This document shows, in pieces, positions 24,200 through 36,578 of a DNA stretch of 64,000 nucleotides. Origin of the DNA: Apium graveolens (Eukaryota; Streptophyta; Magnoliopsida; Apiales; Apiaceae). The stretch's first letter is position 1, and each line of letters starts with the position of its first letter. The notes beneath the pieces were generated by a model. It was not told where the DNA came from. It did no database searches and saw nothing but the letters and a program-made list of their open reading frames with translations. The stretch is from contig NC_133656.1 in the NCBI RefSeq assembly GCF_009905375.1, forward strand, positions 230,915,739 to 230,979,738, read 5' to 3'. A program made the position numbers and the translations under genes.

Positions 24200-26010
24200 A
24201 GTTCACTTGTACACATCTACTATAGTCCAATTCCAAGTGTAATGTGCATCAGGTGCCTGATATGTCGTAATATCCTCAAGTCTCGTCACTGATGCTATCT
24301 GTTAGATACTGCTTCCTGATAATAACCTAGCATCCAGTTTGGCCTTGTCCCTCGTAACAATACCATTGTCATCCCCTTTTGACTTCTGGTTATCCTTGTA
24401 CCAATTACAATATTATCATTTGGTTTGGATACCAACTTCCCTACAATCTGCTTGCTGACTGATTGAGTTCATCTTGCTTTACAATCACCCAATCAATCCG
24501 GATCTATCAGAGCTTTTGTAACTTTCTTAGTTTGTTCTTCAAATAGAAAACTAGAGAAATAATCATTCGCACTCAGTAACCCTGTTAATCATTACTCCAC
24601 CAACTGGATCACTTAAGAACTAGACTCTGGGAATAGACTTGACATTAAACCATTTGTCTTAGCAGATATGTTCTTGTTGTGTCCTCAGAATTTTCAATGT
24701 GGTATTGTGTCTGACTAGTTGATCCTTCTATTGCTCCCCTAAGCTGTTGCTGGGATTTTCTTAAAATCCTTACCCTTGCTAAATGGCTTCATTGAAGTAA
24801 TGAGATGTGTAGATACACTGCCATTCCACTGCTTGGATATGAATCATTAATACCATTAATTTTCTCCTGTAACAGCTTGGAGCATTGAGTTGTTGAACTG
24901 TGCACTTAGACTTTTAACCATCTTCTGTTGATCGACCACAAATGCCATGTAGGTTGTAAACTCCATTGAGTAGCCATGGAAAATATCCTAACTATAGAAC
25001 ATTCTCTCCAAACACTTTGAGGTTATCCAGTGTTTGCTTCTGTTGGCCATTAACTCATTAGTGGTCTTCATGTATACATCCAGATCAAGGCTTGATCTTA
25101 CTTGTTGCAAACTGTTTTGACTGCTCCAGCCCTTTAGTATTTATAAAGTCTTGATTAGATTGATATTTCCCTTGTAGCTTTAATCAAATTCTGGTTCTTC
25201 CCTTGTACCACTCCATTCTGACACGGAGTTCCTAGTGCTGAATTTATCTCAAAATATTCTTGATGTTACAGATATTAATCAGAACTGCTTCTTGAATTCA
25301 GTCCATTATCTGATCACCAGATCATTTCTTCTACAGTTGCTTCGAACTTGATCTTCTTTGTTGTGATCAATCACCATCTATGATGTCTTATCTTGAGAAT
25401 GCATGAATCAACAACTTTGTTTGATAAGAGTAGTCAACCACCATCACTAACATATATCTTTACTTCGATGTGAAGTTGTCTTTAACTTCTCTTTCTGATA
25501 TGCCTCACATTTTTCATCTCCTAAATTCCAGATGAGGCAGTCCTCTCACTAATCCCTTTTCATAAAAGAGTTCCTTGAGTTGATGTTCAAGGGTGAGAGC
25601 TTATAATGCCATAACTAAGTTTTTTGTCGGATGAAGCTTTACAGTAGAAACCGTTGACTTCACCTTTCCTGAGATTTCAGTCTAGCCACAAGCATTTCCT
25701 TTCCTTACTCTAAGAAGAGCAAGCTTCTCAATCTTCTTGCTTCAGATGAGACACTAATCCTTCATTGAATTAACATTTTTGTCCTTTGATGCAGAACTGT
25801 CTGATAAGAGGATTTGTGCCTTGATTCTCCAGCAAGGAAGTTGCTTCAATTGTTATCAGTGACTCCAATGATTAGTTGTTATCAGTGATATCAATTGTTG
25901 AATCCATGATGACAACCCTTTATCTGTATAGCATGTCCCGTAATGAAAACCTTTGTTGTCATCTCCAAAGATTATTGACGGAATAGCTTTTGTCAATCAT
26001 ATTTGATTAT
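24200..26010 (-). pseudogene. Heavily decayed copia pol (protease, integrase, RT start)
   Basis: No open frame survives, but DNA phrases align with the young element on the minus strand. 25920-25985 resembles its protease segment GDDSKG..MG, 25170-25330 its integrase segment around the PQQNG motif, and 24330-24450 the RT start (K.KARLVAKG region). The order is that of Ty1/copia. Assigned by DNA resemblance only. Confidence 0.5.
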
Positions 26011-26019
26011 GAGACTCTT

Positions 26020-28498
26020 TCTTTGATCATATGCCTTGAGTATGAATTACCAAGAATACATATGAATCACTTAACCTGTTATGTCATGCACTCACAAATG
26101 GATTAACAGTTCTTGGTACCCAACTTATCAGTTTGGGTCCAGATAGATTAGAGATTTTACTATAAACAGAGATAACAACAGTTGCAACCTTATCATGCTA
26201 ATTCTTATCTTTGACTGACCATTTTCTCCACTAATACCCTTGACAAAATAGTCTCTAGGCTAGGGGAAAATTGGTTCCAACCTTACATAAGGAGGACTAG
26301 CAGTCTTTGCCCTATAGTAATCCTAAATATGCTTTTTCTACAATTAATGCAAGTACCAGGAGATGCATTCATTGCATAAAGAATAAGCAAGCATTGTATT
26401 AAGAATACATGGCATTCATTCAGAAATATTACACATAAGAATTAAGAAAGACAGACATGATATGGAACAAACATAATTAATAAATAAATCACTAATTCTA
26501 TCTAGTCCAATCCTGTTGATAAATCTCATCCAGCTATCTCAATCCAATTATAACTATCACATCTTAACAAATAATTCAGATCAGATGAATAAATCACATT
26601 GTAATAAGATGCTAGAGATAAGCATAAACAAAGGTCTTATATGCTGAAAAAATATGTACCTCACTAAAGCAATTAATCATGTTCAACAAATATTTAAACA
26701 CATATTTAAGATCATCTAAAGTAACATGCATAAATTAAACATTAGTCCTAATTTCCAGACTAATAATCTAGTGAACTAGTTCAGCATTATCTATGGTGAT
26801 GCTATCATGCTTGTGCGAGTGTTAAACATTTAAACACTAAGATCTTGTCATGCATTGAATATTGAAAACAAAATATTGCAGTGGTTCAAGAAATTGAAAC
26901 CTGAGATATGTGAGTTGAACCATCTTCAGAGATTGCTATGAAAGCAAGATATTCACGATTCTCGTCATCTGATCCATCCCAACTCTTTCCCGTGCACTAT
27001 AAGTTTTGACTGGCTGCTTCCCTAAGAAAACATTCCACCTTTGTCTCAACTCTTCAACTGAATCCCTACTCATCCTTGTTTGTCAAGCTTCTTGTTCTGT
27101 TGTAGCAGAACCCCTGATAGTTACTTGACACATATGTCTTGTCATACCTGTAGCTATCAAATCTTGTTTATGTCCCATTCTCAGTCTTGTAATCACCCAT
27201 CGAACTGAATCTGTAAGAATCTCTGCTTCTGAATAGATAGGCTTGATCCTTGGATATAGCTTATGTACTCCTTGTGAATCTGATGTGACTAAACTTCCCT
27301 GACAAGTGAAACACTGCCCTGACGTCCAGTCCATCAAGTACTTCTACATGAGCTTCTTTTGATTCAGCTATCAGTAAATATTACATTCTATCATAAGGTT
27401 CCAACTTTACTGCATGTAACTGAAATCAATTTTGAGGAAGTTCCACAATTTTCATCTGTAGGTCTTGAAATCAATTTTGTCAAAGTAAGAAAACCATTAT
27501 CTACAATTTCCGTCTGAATAACACATGGTCTTCATTTTCTTCGAAAGATTAAAATCCACTTTAAAAGCCCGGAGGAATCCTGAGTCTACCAATCCTTTTA
27601 GTACCCTTAATTTAATATTTAAGAGAAATTTAAATTTTCAATATTTTTAATTTTCTTAGAAAATAAATTAATCACAAATAAATATTTACGTAAAATCTAA
27701 TTTTCAAGAATTTCAAATTTTCTTAAAAATTAAATAAAATGTAAATTATTATCTAAGAAAAATTTAAATTTAAGAAATTTAAATTTTAATGGGAAAATAA
27801 ATAAATCAAAAATAATTAATTAGGGGTTAAAAAAATTGAAGTAAAATTCTCTGGAGATCAGACATTCCTGCACCGTTTTTTTATATTCCTTCTGCGCCGA
27901 CTTTTTTATGGCGACCTCGGCTGTGGCGATAACACACAGGTCGCAATAGAGTAGGCTGCCTTGGAATTTATTTGCTCTAAGTCTCTAACACTCTATGGCG
28001 ACTTAACCTCCTTTCCTTACAACTCTGCATGTCCCCTCTTTTGTCACCCGCACGTGGAATACAACATGCTGCTAAAACAATTCATTTGTTCGCGCGTGTT
28101 ACCGGATGTACATAGAACAACCAAATTCAAACAAACAAAGTACATAACATAGTTGCCTGGAAATAGCCGAAGTGAACCACCAAAATTGGTAGCTAAATTT
28201 ATTGTCAAAACAAAATGTCAGCTAAATAATCCTAAAACTGGCAGCAAAAAATACACCCTGAATGAAAATAAAAATAAATAAAAATTAAAAACTTTTATTT
28301 ACTAAAATTTAAATAGTAAATTAATTTAGTTAAATATATAAAATAAATTTATTTAAATTAAGTTTATATAATAAACTTATTTAAATTAAATTTATAAAAT
28401 AAATTTTCTAAATCAAATTTACAAAATAAATTTATGTAAATGAAAAATTAATAAAATAAATTATTTTTAAGGATCCTGATTTGTATATCAATCAGTCT
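26020..28498. other. Decayed gag/leader region of the old copia element
   Basis: No recognisable gag frame remains. An 84-codon frame at 27083-27337 (minus) has no motif. From about 27600 to 28490 the sequence is very AT-rich, with repeated AAATTTA/TTAAATTA words. TGGCGAC words at about 27909, 27922 and 28003 echo the repeat in the LTR. Confidence 0.4.
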
Positions 28499-28510
28499 GC
28501 TCTGATACCA
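28499..28510 (-). other. Primer-binding site (initiator Met-tRNA) of the old copia element
   Basis: The minus strand reads TGGTATCAGAGC, two bases inside the LTR that begins at 28513. This sets the minus orientation and identifies the right copy as the 5' LTR. Confidence 0.85.
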
Positions 28511-28512
28511 AT

Positions 28513-29417
28513 TGTTAGGTCCCAAATTATCGTAGAAGGGGGGGTTGAATACGATAATCACTAAATTAAAAATTCTTTTGAATCTTTAGCGGATAAAATA
28601 TTTAGTGCTCGGTTAGTGGTTTCGTGTTCTTGAGAGGAATAGTGTTTGGAATGATAAAAATGAGGAACACAATATATTCGGGGAAATATATATTCGTATA
28701 TAAATCCTCGAGGGTGTTGCTACACTCCAGTAAATAAATTAACCGATTACAATCTAAGAACAACAAAGTTCCTAGCTACTAAAAAAATTTACAAATCAAA
28801 TCCTATACAATGATCTAGCTTTTGTTTGTACTAAGATTTAATTACCGGGTAACGATTATAATGCCCCTATGAATATATAAGAGTTAAATCGGGCATTATA
28901 ACGTTACTCCGGTGAGAAATTAACGGATATACAAGGTGACAGAGCTTCTATGTAAATCTCCGCTTCTTGTTTTATCAGCTCTCCTTTTTTTGGAGAAGAA
29001 AATAAACAGAACTACCTCAGATCTGCTGCAAAGTGTAGTCTTTATACACAACAAAATTGTGTGGCTGAGGTTGAGTACCTTCTGTGGCGACCAAACCTTT
29101 TGTGACGACAGGAGTCTCTGTGGTGACAGGGAGGCACACTTGCTTGTTTATTTTATATGGCGACAAGGAGGGGAGGCTTGTTGTTTCCTGTGGCGACAGG
29201 TTTACTCCAAGTACATGTTCATGTACGTAACAAAAAACAAAACAAAACCTTATAACCTGTGTGGCGACAAATGTCACACAAGGTTACCTTTTATCTTATG
29301 ATTTCCTTTTTTTTTTCATTTTTTTTGTTTTCTTTTTCTTTTTGTTTTCTTTTTGTTTTGTTTTCTTTTTCTCTTTTTGTTTTGTTTTAAATTGTAATTA
29401 ATTTAATTTATATAATA
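28513..29417 (-). repeat. LTR copy (5' side) of the degenerate copia element
   Basis: It begins TGTTAGGTCCCAAATTATCG and matches 18439-19376 with scattered differences. It carries the same cluster of TGGCGACA words (about 29087-29270). Beyond about 29417 the match is lost in AT-rich sequence to about 29550. Confidence 0.75.
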
Positions 29418-29569
29418 AACTGAAATATAACTTATATAAATAAACTAATTTAGATTTATAAAATAAACTAATTTAAAGTTTATAAGATAAATCATTTTAA
29501 GTTTATTAAATAAATTATATTAAAGTCCATTAAATAATTTATTTAATTTAACAATTAAACTTTGAGCTT

Positions 29570-29788
29570 CGCCAATCCCCTGAGCTGTTGAGCTGTATAC
29601 CCCGCGCACCTCTTCTCGTACTTTAACAGAAAATAACTAAGTTCTCCCATCATACTCAAAAGATTATGTTTGAATCCATCAACTATAGCAAGTTCTTCAA
29701 TGATGACATTTTCTCTTAAAATCAAGCCATATCCCATAGTATATCCTTTGCTGTCATCTCCAAAGGTAATGCTTGGGCCAGCTCTCTC
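29570..29788 (-). pseudogene. Chimeric copia fragment: protease joined to RT piece
   Basis: Minus-strand reading gives [21 protein letters not shown] and DGFKHNLLSM, matching the protease region of the young element. It then passes directly into MGELSYFL, which matches its RT region (MGELTYFL) hundreds of codons downstream. The integrase between them is absent. This looks like an internal deletion junction in an old SIRE copy; sequence after it (CAGYTAQQLRGLAKL) is unrecognised. Confidence 0.6.
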
Positions 29789-30453
29789 TGTTAGGAATAT
29801 GTTGTGTACTTGATGATAAGTTAAACAAAACACCTTAGTAGATTTAATTTAGTGAATTTATAGCTTTCAACAGATGATCACTTTAACATTCGTTAAAAGG
29901 GTAACTTATGTATTAATAAGTTTAGTAGCACATTTTTGTATATTATAATGCCTTAGAGAAATAGATGTTGTAGAATGTTTGAAATCATGTTGACGACTAA
30001 ATTGATATGCAAGATAGGTTGGCTAACTGTAAATATTAGATGCCTTGTAATCTTGTATAAGTGAAATAGAGTTAACTACTATGAAGATGATCTCAACGGA
30101 TGTTCCACAAGATTTCAACGGATGATCAACTAGAGTTTCAATAGATGATCAACCAGACTCTCAACAGATGATCAACTAAAGTTTGAACGGATGATCCCAC
30201 AGAGTTTTAACGGATGATCAAATTCAAAAGCAGTTGATAGTGACTTGATAGTCACATGCGTTGATTATATGCAAATGGAATGTGGCAGCCTATTTACAGG
30301 TTTTAGAGAACAAAGAAGCATTTCCATTTCCATGCTAAACTGAAGATATTTGAAGATGCTGGATAGAGAAATGAAGAAGCATGTAATTAGACTAAGAAAT
30401 ATATTTGTCTTATTTGTTTGTCTTTTTATCATGTAACTTGGTGATATATAATT
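29789..30453 (+). repeat. 5' (U3) part of a plus-strand SIRE-type LTR
   Basis: It begins TGTTAGGAATATG and parallels the reverse complement of the young LTR's end at 60647 (TGATGATA..TTTAACAAAA, then TAGTAGA..TTTAG). It holds CAACGGATGATC-type repeats at about 30096-30222, many mutated. It stops just after a TATA-like TGATATATAA at about 30443, at the point where gypsy sequence begins. It lies inside the protease fragment of the previous entry. Confidence 0.75.
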
Positions 30454-30457
30454 GGCT

Positions 30458-31630
30458 ATGACCAGAAAATCATCAGCCATGAAAGAACATATCAAGACTA
30501 TAGATCAAAAGTTGGAAACATTTAATCAAAAACAGGAATTACAGAACAAGCAAGTTGAAGAAACGATGATCAAACTGATGCGTATAATCGAGGAAATGAA
30601 GGCGCAATTACAAGGAGCAAACTCATCTCAAAGAACTGGAATAAAAATCCCAAGAAATTATGATTCAACACTGATTCTTAATTCAGGTAACAGCAGATCA
30701 TTGAAGTTTACTCCTAAAGTCGATTTTCTTAAATTTGATGGTAGCAATGCTAGGTTTTGGATCAAGAAATGTAATAGATACTTCGAATTGTATAAAATCA
30801 TTGGGGAACAAAAGCTAGATTTAGCCTATTTACACATGTTGGGTAAGGCTGAAACATGGGTTACCAGTTATTTGGCTAATAGGAGAAATGTAGAGTGGGA
30901 TGACTTCATTATAGATCTGGTAGCAAGGTTTAAAGATGATGGGAATGGAAAAGTTGTGGAAAATTTTAACAAGTTACATCAAGTAGGTCAATTAGAAGAT
31001 TATATAAATGAATTTGAAGGTATAAGATCTTTGATGTTGTAGTATAATCATGTCTTTCCTGATTCTTACATTTTAGATAGTTTTGTTGGTGGTTTGAAAC
31101 CTGCTATTAAGCCATTTGTTAGGGCATTCAAACCAGGAACTATTGCAGAAGCAATTGAGTATGCAAGATTGAAGAAAGAGTCATTAATTATCACTAGTAA
31201 ACCTTAAAAGTTTAACAATCTATCACCATACAATCAGCATAAACCATTACAGTCTGTAACAATGTTGGCTAACAACTTACCACCCTTACTGCCAATTCCA
31301 ACACCTGCTAAAACTATAGTGAATAATATGGTGGGAAAATGGACTGCCAATGTTAGGAATTCTAGAGACATTCCTGCAGATGTTAGGGCTGAGAAAATAG
31401 CAAAAGGACTATGCTATTTTTGCGACCAGGCGTATGAGATAGGACATAAATGTAAATTCAGGGAGCCTCATCCTTTTATAGTAGAAGTACCTGGTGATGA
31501 TGATGGTATGGATGAGCAATGTGAAGAAGAGGTGTATTTTATGTTGGAGAATGAAACGGGACCTTGTATTTCAGTAAATGCTCTAGCTGGAAATCACCAT
31601 GAGATTAAAGGGCTTGGTAAGAAATAATTC
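30458..31630 (+). pseudogene. Gypsy gag
   Basis: The ATG at 30458 opens a frame starting MTRKSSAMKEHIKTID with a coiled-coil-like N-terminus (EETMIKLMRIIEEMKAQL). The retrotrans_gag core follows (VDFLKFDGSNARFWIKKC, LHMLGKAETWV, EFEGIRSLML) to a TAG at 31040. Gag-like reading resumes (DSFVGGLKPAIKPFV), with another stop at about 31204, and ends with a compact zinc knuckle CYFCDQAYEIGHKC at about 31411-31452. It would form the particle shell; at least two stops make it non-functional. Confidence 0.8.
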
Positions 31631-33419
31631 AGTCCACATTTTAGTAGATTCTGGTAGTACTCACAACTTTCTGGATTTAGAATTTGCTAAGAAGATGGGA
31701 TGTACGGTGAAGGAAGTATCAGCATAAGCAGTTACAGTAGCAGATGGGAACCATATTATCTGCAAACATGTGTGTGAGGATTTCAGTTGGGTTATGAATG
31801 GTAGGAAATTCAATGCTGAGGTGATGTTAGGTAGTTGTGATATGGTACTTGGGATATAGTTGTTGTCTACCATTGGTCCAGTGTATTGGGACTTTAAGAA
31901 ACTAAAAATGAATTTTATCTTGGATGATGAGCAGATTTCACTGAAGGGAATACCATAAAAGAAGATTAAGGTGTTGGAAGGTCAACCACCTAGCAAATTA
32001 ATAGAAAATGTTGCTCACTGCTGTTTGGTCCAAGTAAGAAAAATATCTTCATTGATATTGGCTAGTAAAGAAGTATCTTGATGTGATTCTTTACCACTTT
32101 TAAAACCAGAACCAACAGAGTTACAACAACTAAAGGAATAATTTGCTGCAGTTTTTGAAGAACCAAGGGATTTGCAACCTAGCAGAGGGACTTTTGATCA
32201 TAAGATTCCACTTGCACCAGGATAAGGGTCTGTAAATATCAGACCATACATGTACCCATTGAAGCAAAGAGATATAATAGAACAATTAGTACAGGAAATG
32301 TTGGAAAGGGGTATTATGCAAGATAGCTCATCTCCATTTGCTTCTCTTGTAGTTTTGGTTGGTAAGAAAGATGGAACTTGGAGGCTGTGTATAGATTACA
32401 GGGAACTAAATAGAAAAACTGTAAAGGACAAGTTCCCAATACCGGTAATTGATGATCTCATTGATGAGTTGGCTGGTGCTAAAGTATTCAGTAAACTGGA
32501 CTTGAGATCAGGTTATCATCAACTAAGATTGCACCCTGATGATATTTTTAAGACTGCTTTCAAGACACATACAGGACATTATGAATTTTTAGTCATGCTT
32601 TTTGGCTTGACTAATGCTCCTGCTTCTTTCCGGTCTTGGATGAATGCTGTTTTTACGCCATTACTAAGAAAGTGTGTCTTGGTATTTTTTGATGATGTGC
32701 TGGTTTATAGTAAGAATTCTGAGGATCATTTGATTTATTTAGCTGCAGTTTTTTAACTAATGAAATATAATAATATGTTTGTGAATCTAGTAAATGTGCA
32801 TTTGTTGTCCAGAAGACTGAGTATTTGGGCCATTTTATATCAACACAAGGTGTGGAGACTGATCCAAATAAAGTACAGTTGTTAACAGTTGGCAAGTACC
32901 AAGTTTTGTTAAAGAATTGAGGGGATTTTTAGGCTTGGATGGGTACTATAGGAAATTTGTTAAGTGATATACTTTAATTAGAAAACCTCTTACAGAGTTG
33001 TTAAAAAAAAGGAGCATTTGAATGGACAAAACATGCTCATAAAGCTTTTGAAGAATTGAAAGTGGCTTTAACTACTACACCTATATTAGTTGTGCCTAAT
33101 TTTGATTTGCCATTTATTGTGGAAACAGATGCTTCTAATAGGGGTATTGGAGTTGTATTGATGCAACAAGGTCATCCTTTAGCGTTTATTAGTAACTCTT
33201 TATGAAAAAGAGTTACTGGCTATTGTCTTTGCAGTTCAGAAATGGGAGCAATATTTGTCAGGTAGTCACTTTAATATTAAGACTGATCAGAAGAGCCTGA
33301 AGTGGTTGTTACAATAGAAAGTATCAACTCTCTTTCAACAATTTTGGTTATCAAAAGTGCTTGGTTTTGACTATGAGATATAGTATAAAAGTGGTAAAGA
33401 AAATATTGCAGCCGATGCT
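31630..33419 (+). pseudogene. Gypsy protease, reverse transcriptase and RNase H
   Basis: Protease: LVDSGSTHNFLDLEFAKKMG from about 31645. [37 protein letters not shown], then the active-site segment [10 protein letters not shown] at about 32681-32710 (Phe-Phe-Asp-Asp). The 168-codon frame at 32250-32756 is the longest open piece. RNase H: VETDASNRGIGVVLMQQG at about 33119, and the end at about 33400 (AADALSRAQG). Stops at about 31726, 31857, 32081 and 32756 break the polyprotein. Confidence 0.82.
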
Positions 33420-34896
33420 TTGTCAAGGGCACAAGGTTCTGAGATTTTATGTTTGGAAATATCTGTTATCTCTTCCAATTTACATGATTTGATTGCATCC
33501 AGTTATGCTGATGATGTTGTTGCTCAAGAAATTTTATTGAAAGTTCAGCACAATCAGGTTGGAAACTCTTATTCTTTTGAAAATGGTTTGTTAAAAAAAG
33601 GGAATATGATAATGATCGGTAATCAATCTGACTTAAAGAAGCAAATTCTACTTTGGCACCATGCAACTCCAGAGGGAGGGCATTCTGGAAGAGATTTAAC
33701 ACTGAAAAGAATCAAACAGTTATTTTATTGGAAAGGAATGTCTAATCATGTTCAAAAATAGGTGAGAGTCAACGAAATAAAAGTGATCCGGCGGCTTACC
33801 CTGGTTTGTTACAGCCATTACCTATTCCTGATAAGGTATGGACTGACATTTCTATGGACTTTATAACTGGTTTACCCAAATCTGGAGGCAAATTAGTTAT
33901 ATATTATTTGTTGTAGTGGATAGGTTGAGCAAATATGCTCACTTTATAGCTTTAGCTCATCCATTTACTGTTGTTGAGGTAGCCCAAGCTTATTTGGACA
34001 ACGTATTCAAATTACATGCCTGGCCTAAGTCTATAGTCGGTGACAGAGATAGTGTCTACCTCAGTACCTTCGGGCAGTCATTGTTTTCTATTCATGGTAC
34101 TGATCTTTTACTATCCTCAGCATACCACCCAGCTATAGATGGTCAAACAGAAGTGGTGAATAGATGCTTAGAGAATTATTCGAGGTGTATGTGCAGTTCT
34201 AATGAAAAGACCTGGTGTTCTTATTTACCATTATCGGAATGGTGGTATAATACTCATTTTCATACTTCTTCTCAAATCACACCTTATGAAGTGGTGTATG
34301 GTCAACCTCCTCCATTGCATTTTCCTTACTTAGCTGGTTAAGTGATTAATGCAGAGGTTGATAGGAGTTTGCAAAGAAGGGAGCAAATTATGGCTGATTT
34401 TAAAAGTAACTTACAGAAGGCTCAACAGAGGATGAAAGTTTATGCTAATAAGCATAGATCTGATAGAAGTTTTGCAGTTGATGAATGGGTTTGGTTAAAA
34501 CTTCAGCCTTATCGACAACATTCAATACATCAGAGAGGCAATCATAAACTTTCTGTCAGTTTTTATGGTCCTTTTCAAGTAATTGTTGTGGTGGGGAAGG
34601 TGGCATATAAGCTCAGGCTTCCTAGTTCTGCCACAATCCATGATGTTTTTCATATTTTTCAATTAAAAGCATTTCGTGGTCAGGTTCCTTTAACCGTTAC
34701 AGTTCCTACTTCTATGAGGACATCTGAAGTGGCTAAAGTGCCTTTAGCTATCCTGGAAAGGAGAGTTCAGAAGGTCAACAATACAGTACAAATTCAATTT
34801 CTAGTTCATTGGGAGGATCTTCCTGATTCTGAAGCTACTTGGGAACGTGCAGATTCTTTTGTTAAGCAATATCTTGAGTTTCCCTTTATAGTTTAA
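33420..34896 (+). pseudogene. Gypsy integrase and chromodomain
   Basis: Zinc-binding part at 33420-33761 (HHATPEGGHSGRDLTLKRI...FYWKGM); the CXXC pair expected next is missing, probably by deletion at about 33762. Core at 33850-34341: [54 protein letters not shown]. The C-terminal part from 34342 includes FYGPFQVI and HDVFHIFQLKAF. It ends in a chromodomain (FLVHWEDLPDSEATWE) finishing at 34896. A stop at 34340 separates core and tail. Confidence 0.82.
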
Positions 34897-34933
34897 TTGA
34901 CTTGAGGACAAGTCTTGAAGGAGCAAGGAGCAA

Positions 34934-35200
34934 TGTTATACGAGTAAAAATAATAAATAAACATATTAGTTTAATAGTTAAACAGTTGATTGATTGATGA
35001 TTGGCTATTAATGAAAGGAGCGGGAAAATCTGTTAGCTTCTTCCTTTATATAAAAACTCTATTGTGTAAATTGGATCATTTAAGAAATTAAGAAATGAAA
35101 ATTTTGTATCTCTCATCTCCTTTCTTTCTGTGTGAACCTCTCTCATTCTCTCGAGTTATCTCTCTGGTTATTTTTATAAGCTTACTTAGAATTAGTTAAT
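34934..35200 (+). repeat. Candidate 3' LTR of the truncated gypsy element
   Basis: Directly after a purine-rich stretch (GAAGGAGCAAGGAGCAA, 34917-34933) the sequence begins TGTTATACGAG. It contains a TATA box (TATATAAAA at about 35046) and a CT-rich leader-like part (about 35110-35165). Without a second LTR the right end cannot be fixed. Confidence 0.5.
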
Positions 35201-35688
35201 AAAGGAGAAATAGTTTTGTCCTTTATCGGATACCCAATTAACACATAGATATTTCATTTGCACTAAATATTCAAATAACAAATTGATATGGTAAAAATAT
35301 ATTATATTGATTATCACATTCATAAATGGGTATTTCAAAACAAAAATATATTGTTTTGGATATTTCATTGAGTATCTCAAAATAAAAATTTGGGATATGA
35401 AATTGAAAAATATGTATGTTGTATTTGTATAAAATTAGGGGGCCATGATTAGTGTGTCCAATTAATGAGAATTAGTTTTTGAATTAACAAAATTAGTAAC
35501 GTGAAATGTGAATCCCATTTCCTCATTGTGGGTAAATCAAATCTGTCATTAAATTTTCATTTTATTCACATACCTCCATTCTTATTCCCCTTAAATTTTT
35601 ATTTCATTCACATACACATGCCCTTCATTCTCTCTATTTCGTTGACATACTCTTCATCCAAATGTTCCCCAAATACCCAACTCAGATA
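35201..35688. other. AT-rich spacer, nothing recognised
   Basis: Between the gypsy LTR and the proposed Helitron start. It has repeated words such as GATATTTCATT and CATTCACATAC but no gene or element signature I can support. Confidence 0.4.
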
Positions 35689-36578
35689 TCTCATCCCTTT
35701 AATATATAAAGCCTGAAGGCTAATGGTACTTAATTTTACCCTAATACCCTTCATTAAAATCCCGTAATACCAGCTGATGATACGGCTTTGCTGCAAACTA
35801 CATGCTTCTTCACTGCTGAATAGTCCATGCCCCTATGTCAATACAAAAGTTTTGTCACCGACTAAGCCAGGTAACTACGTATAATAATACTGTCAACCGG
35901 TTGTTCTTCTGAGTTGTTGTATCTCTCAAGGATATTAGCGTGTTGGTAGCCACTATTGTACCCGGTTTCTTCTTAAACCCAAAAAGTTGCACACAGTTAT
36001 CGATATATATGTATGTATATATATAGTAGATATGTATAATAGATAGACAGTAGCAGTTTTCTATTCAAATTTGAAATTTGAATTCACTTAATTGGCTTCT
36101 CTTCAACACCTCACCTCCATGAGACTCCGCTTGCCACTTCTTTTTTAGGTATGCTTTCCACCTTTTCTTCTTTGTTCAATTCCATATGTTTCTCTGTTGT
36201 GCTTGTGTATTAGTGTGAATAATGGTTTGGTATGATAACTGATAAATGATTGGAGTAGATATAAATGGCCATTAATCATGTTGTGGGTTTCATATTTATG
36301 TTCAGACATCATAAATGCAATCTGAAACTATATTTTTTCAGACACAATAAATTCCCCCTTTCTGTTTATTAGTTTACTCTACTGATAATTCTATTAAATG
36401 CTTTGATAGTCTTAATTGCCTTTATTGTGCAACCCCTCTTACTGATATTATGGTTTTAATTGCTTGACTTTGGTTGTTTTTTCTGAATTTTTTTTATTCC
36501 AATTATTTCTCATTCCTTTTATTACAATTATATCAGCAGATTTGTTAGGCAATAAATGTTTACCAATTGACAACTGTA

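Larger units (their letters stand above)
18439..29417 (-). mobile_element. Degenerate SIRE/Maximus-type Ty1/copia retrotransposon
   Basis: Two direct LTR copies (18439-19376 and 28513-29417) bracket a minus-strand internal region. A Met-tRNA primer site abuts the right copy, and polypurine-like tracts lie near 19720 and 19766. On the minus strand, remnants run in order: protease-like at about 25890-26010, integrase-like at about 25130-25560, start of RT at about 24300-24450, and RT/RNase H at 23703-23063. Integrase before RT marks Ty1/copia. Everything is riddled with stops and indels. LTR copies differ by several percent, mostly C-to-T/G-to-A. The right boundary is uncertain because the LTRs stop matching at about 19376/29417, and I found no target duplication. 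Confidence 0.75.
30454..35200 (+). mobile_element. 5'-truncated chromodomain Ty3/gypsy element (Reina-like?)
   Basis: Plus-strand order is gag, protease, RT, RNase H, integrase, chromodomain, then a purine-rich stretch and a candidate 3' LTR from 34934. No 5' LTR and no Met-tRNA primer site precede gag; sequence changes directly from a copia LTR at 30453. Several in-frame stops occur (31040, 31204 and others). Compact size and a short LTR suggest the Reina group (inference). Confidence 0.8.

Noticed and set aside
28936..29301. 121-codon plus-strand frame with repeated Cys-Gly-Asp units
   Set aside because: It is the LTR TGGCGACA repeat read in one frame on the non-coding strand; the partner LTR gives a differently broken frame.
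18439..29417. Target-site duplication for the old copia element
   Set aside because: CTATA precedes 18439, but no matching copy could be placed after the right LTR, whose end is itself unclear.
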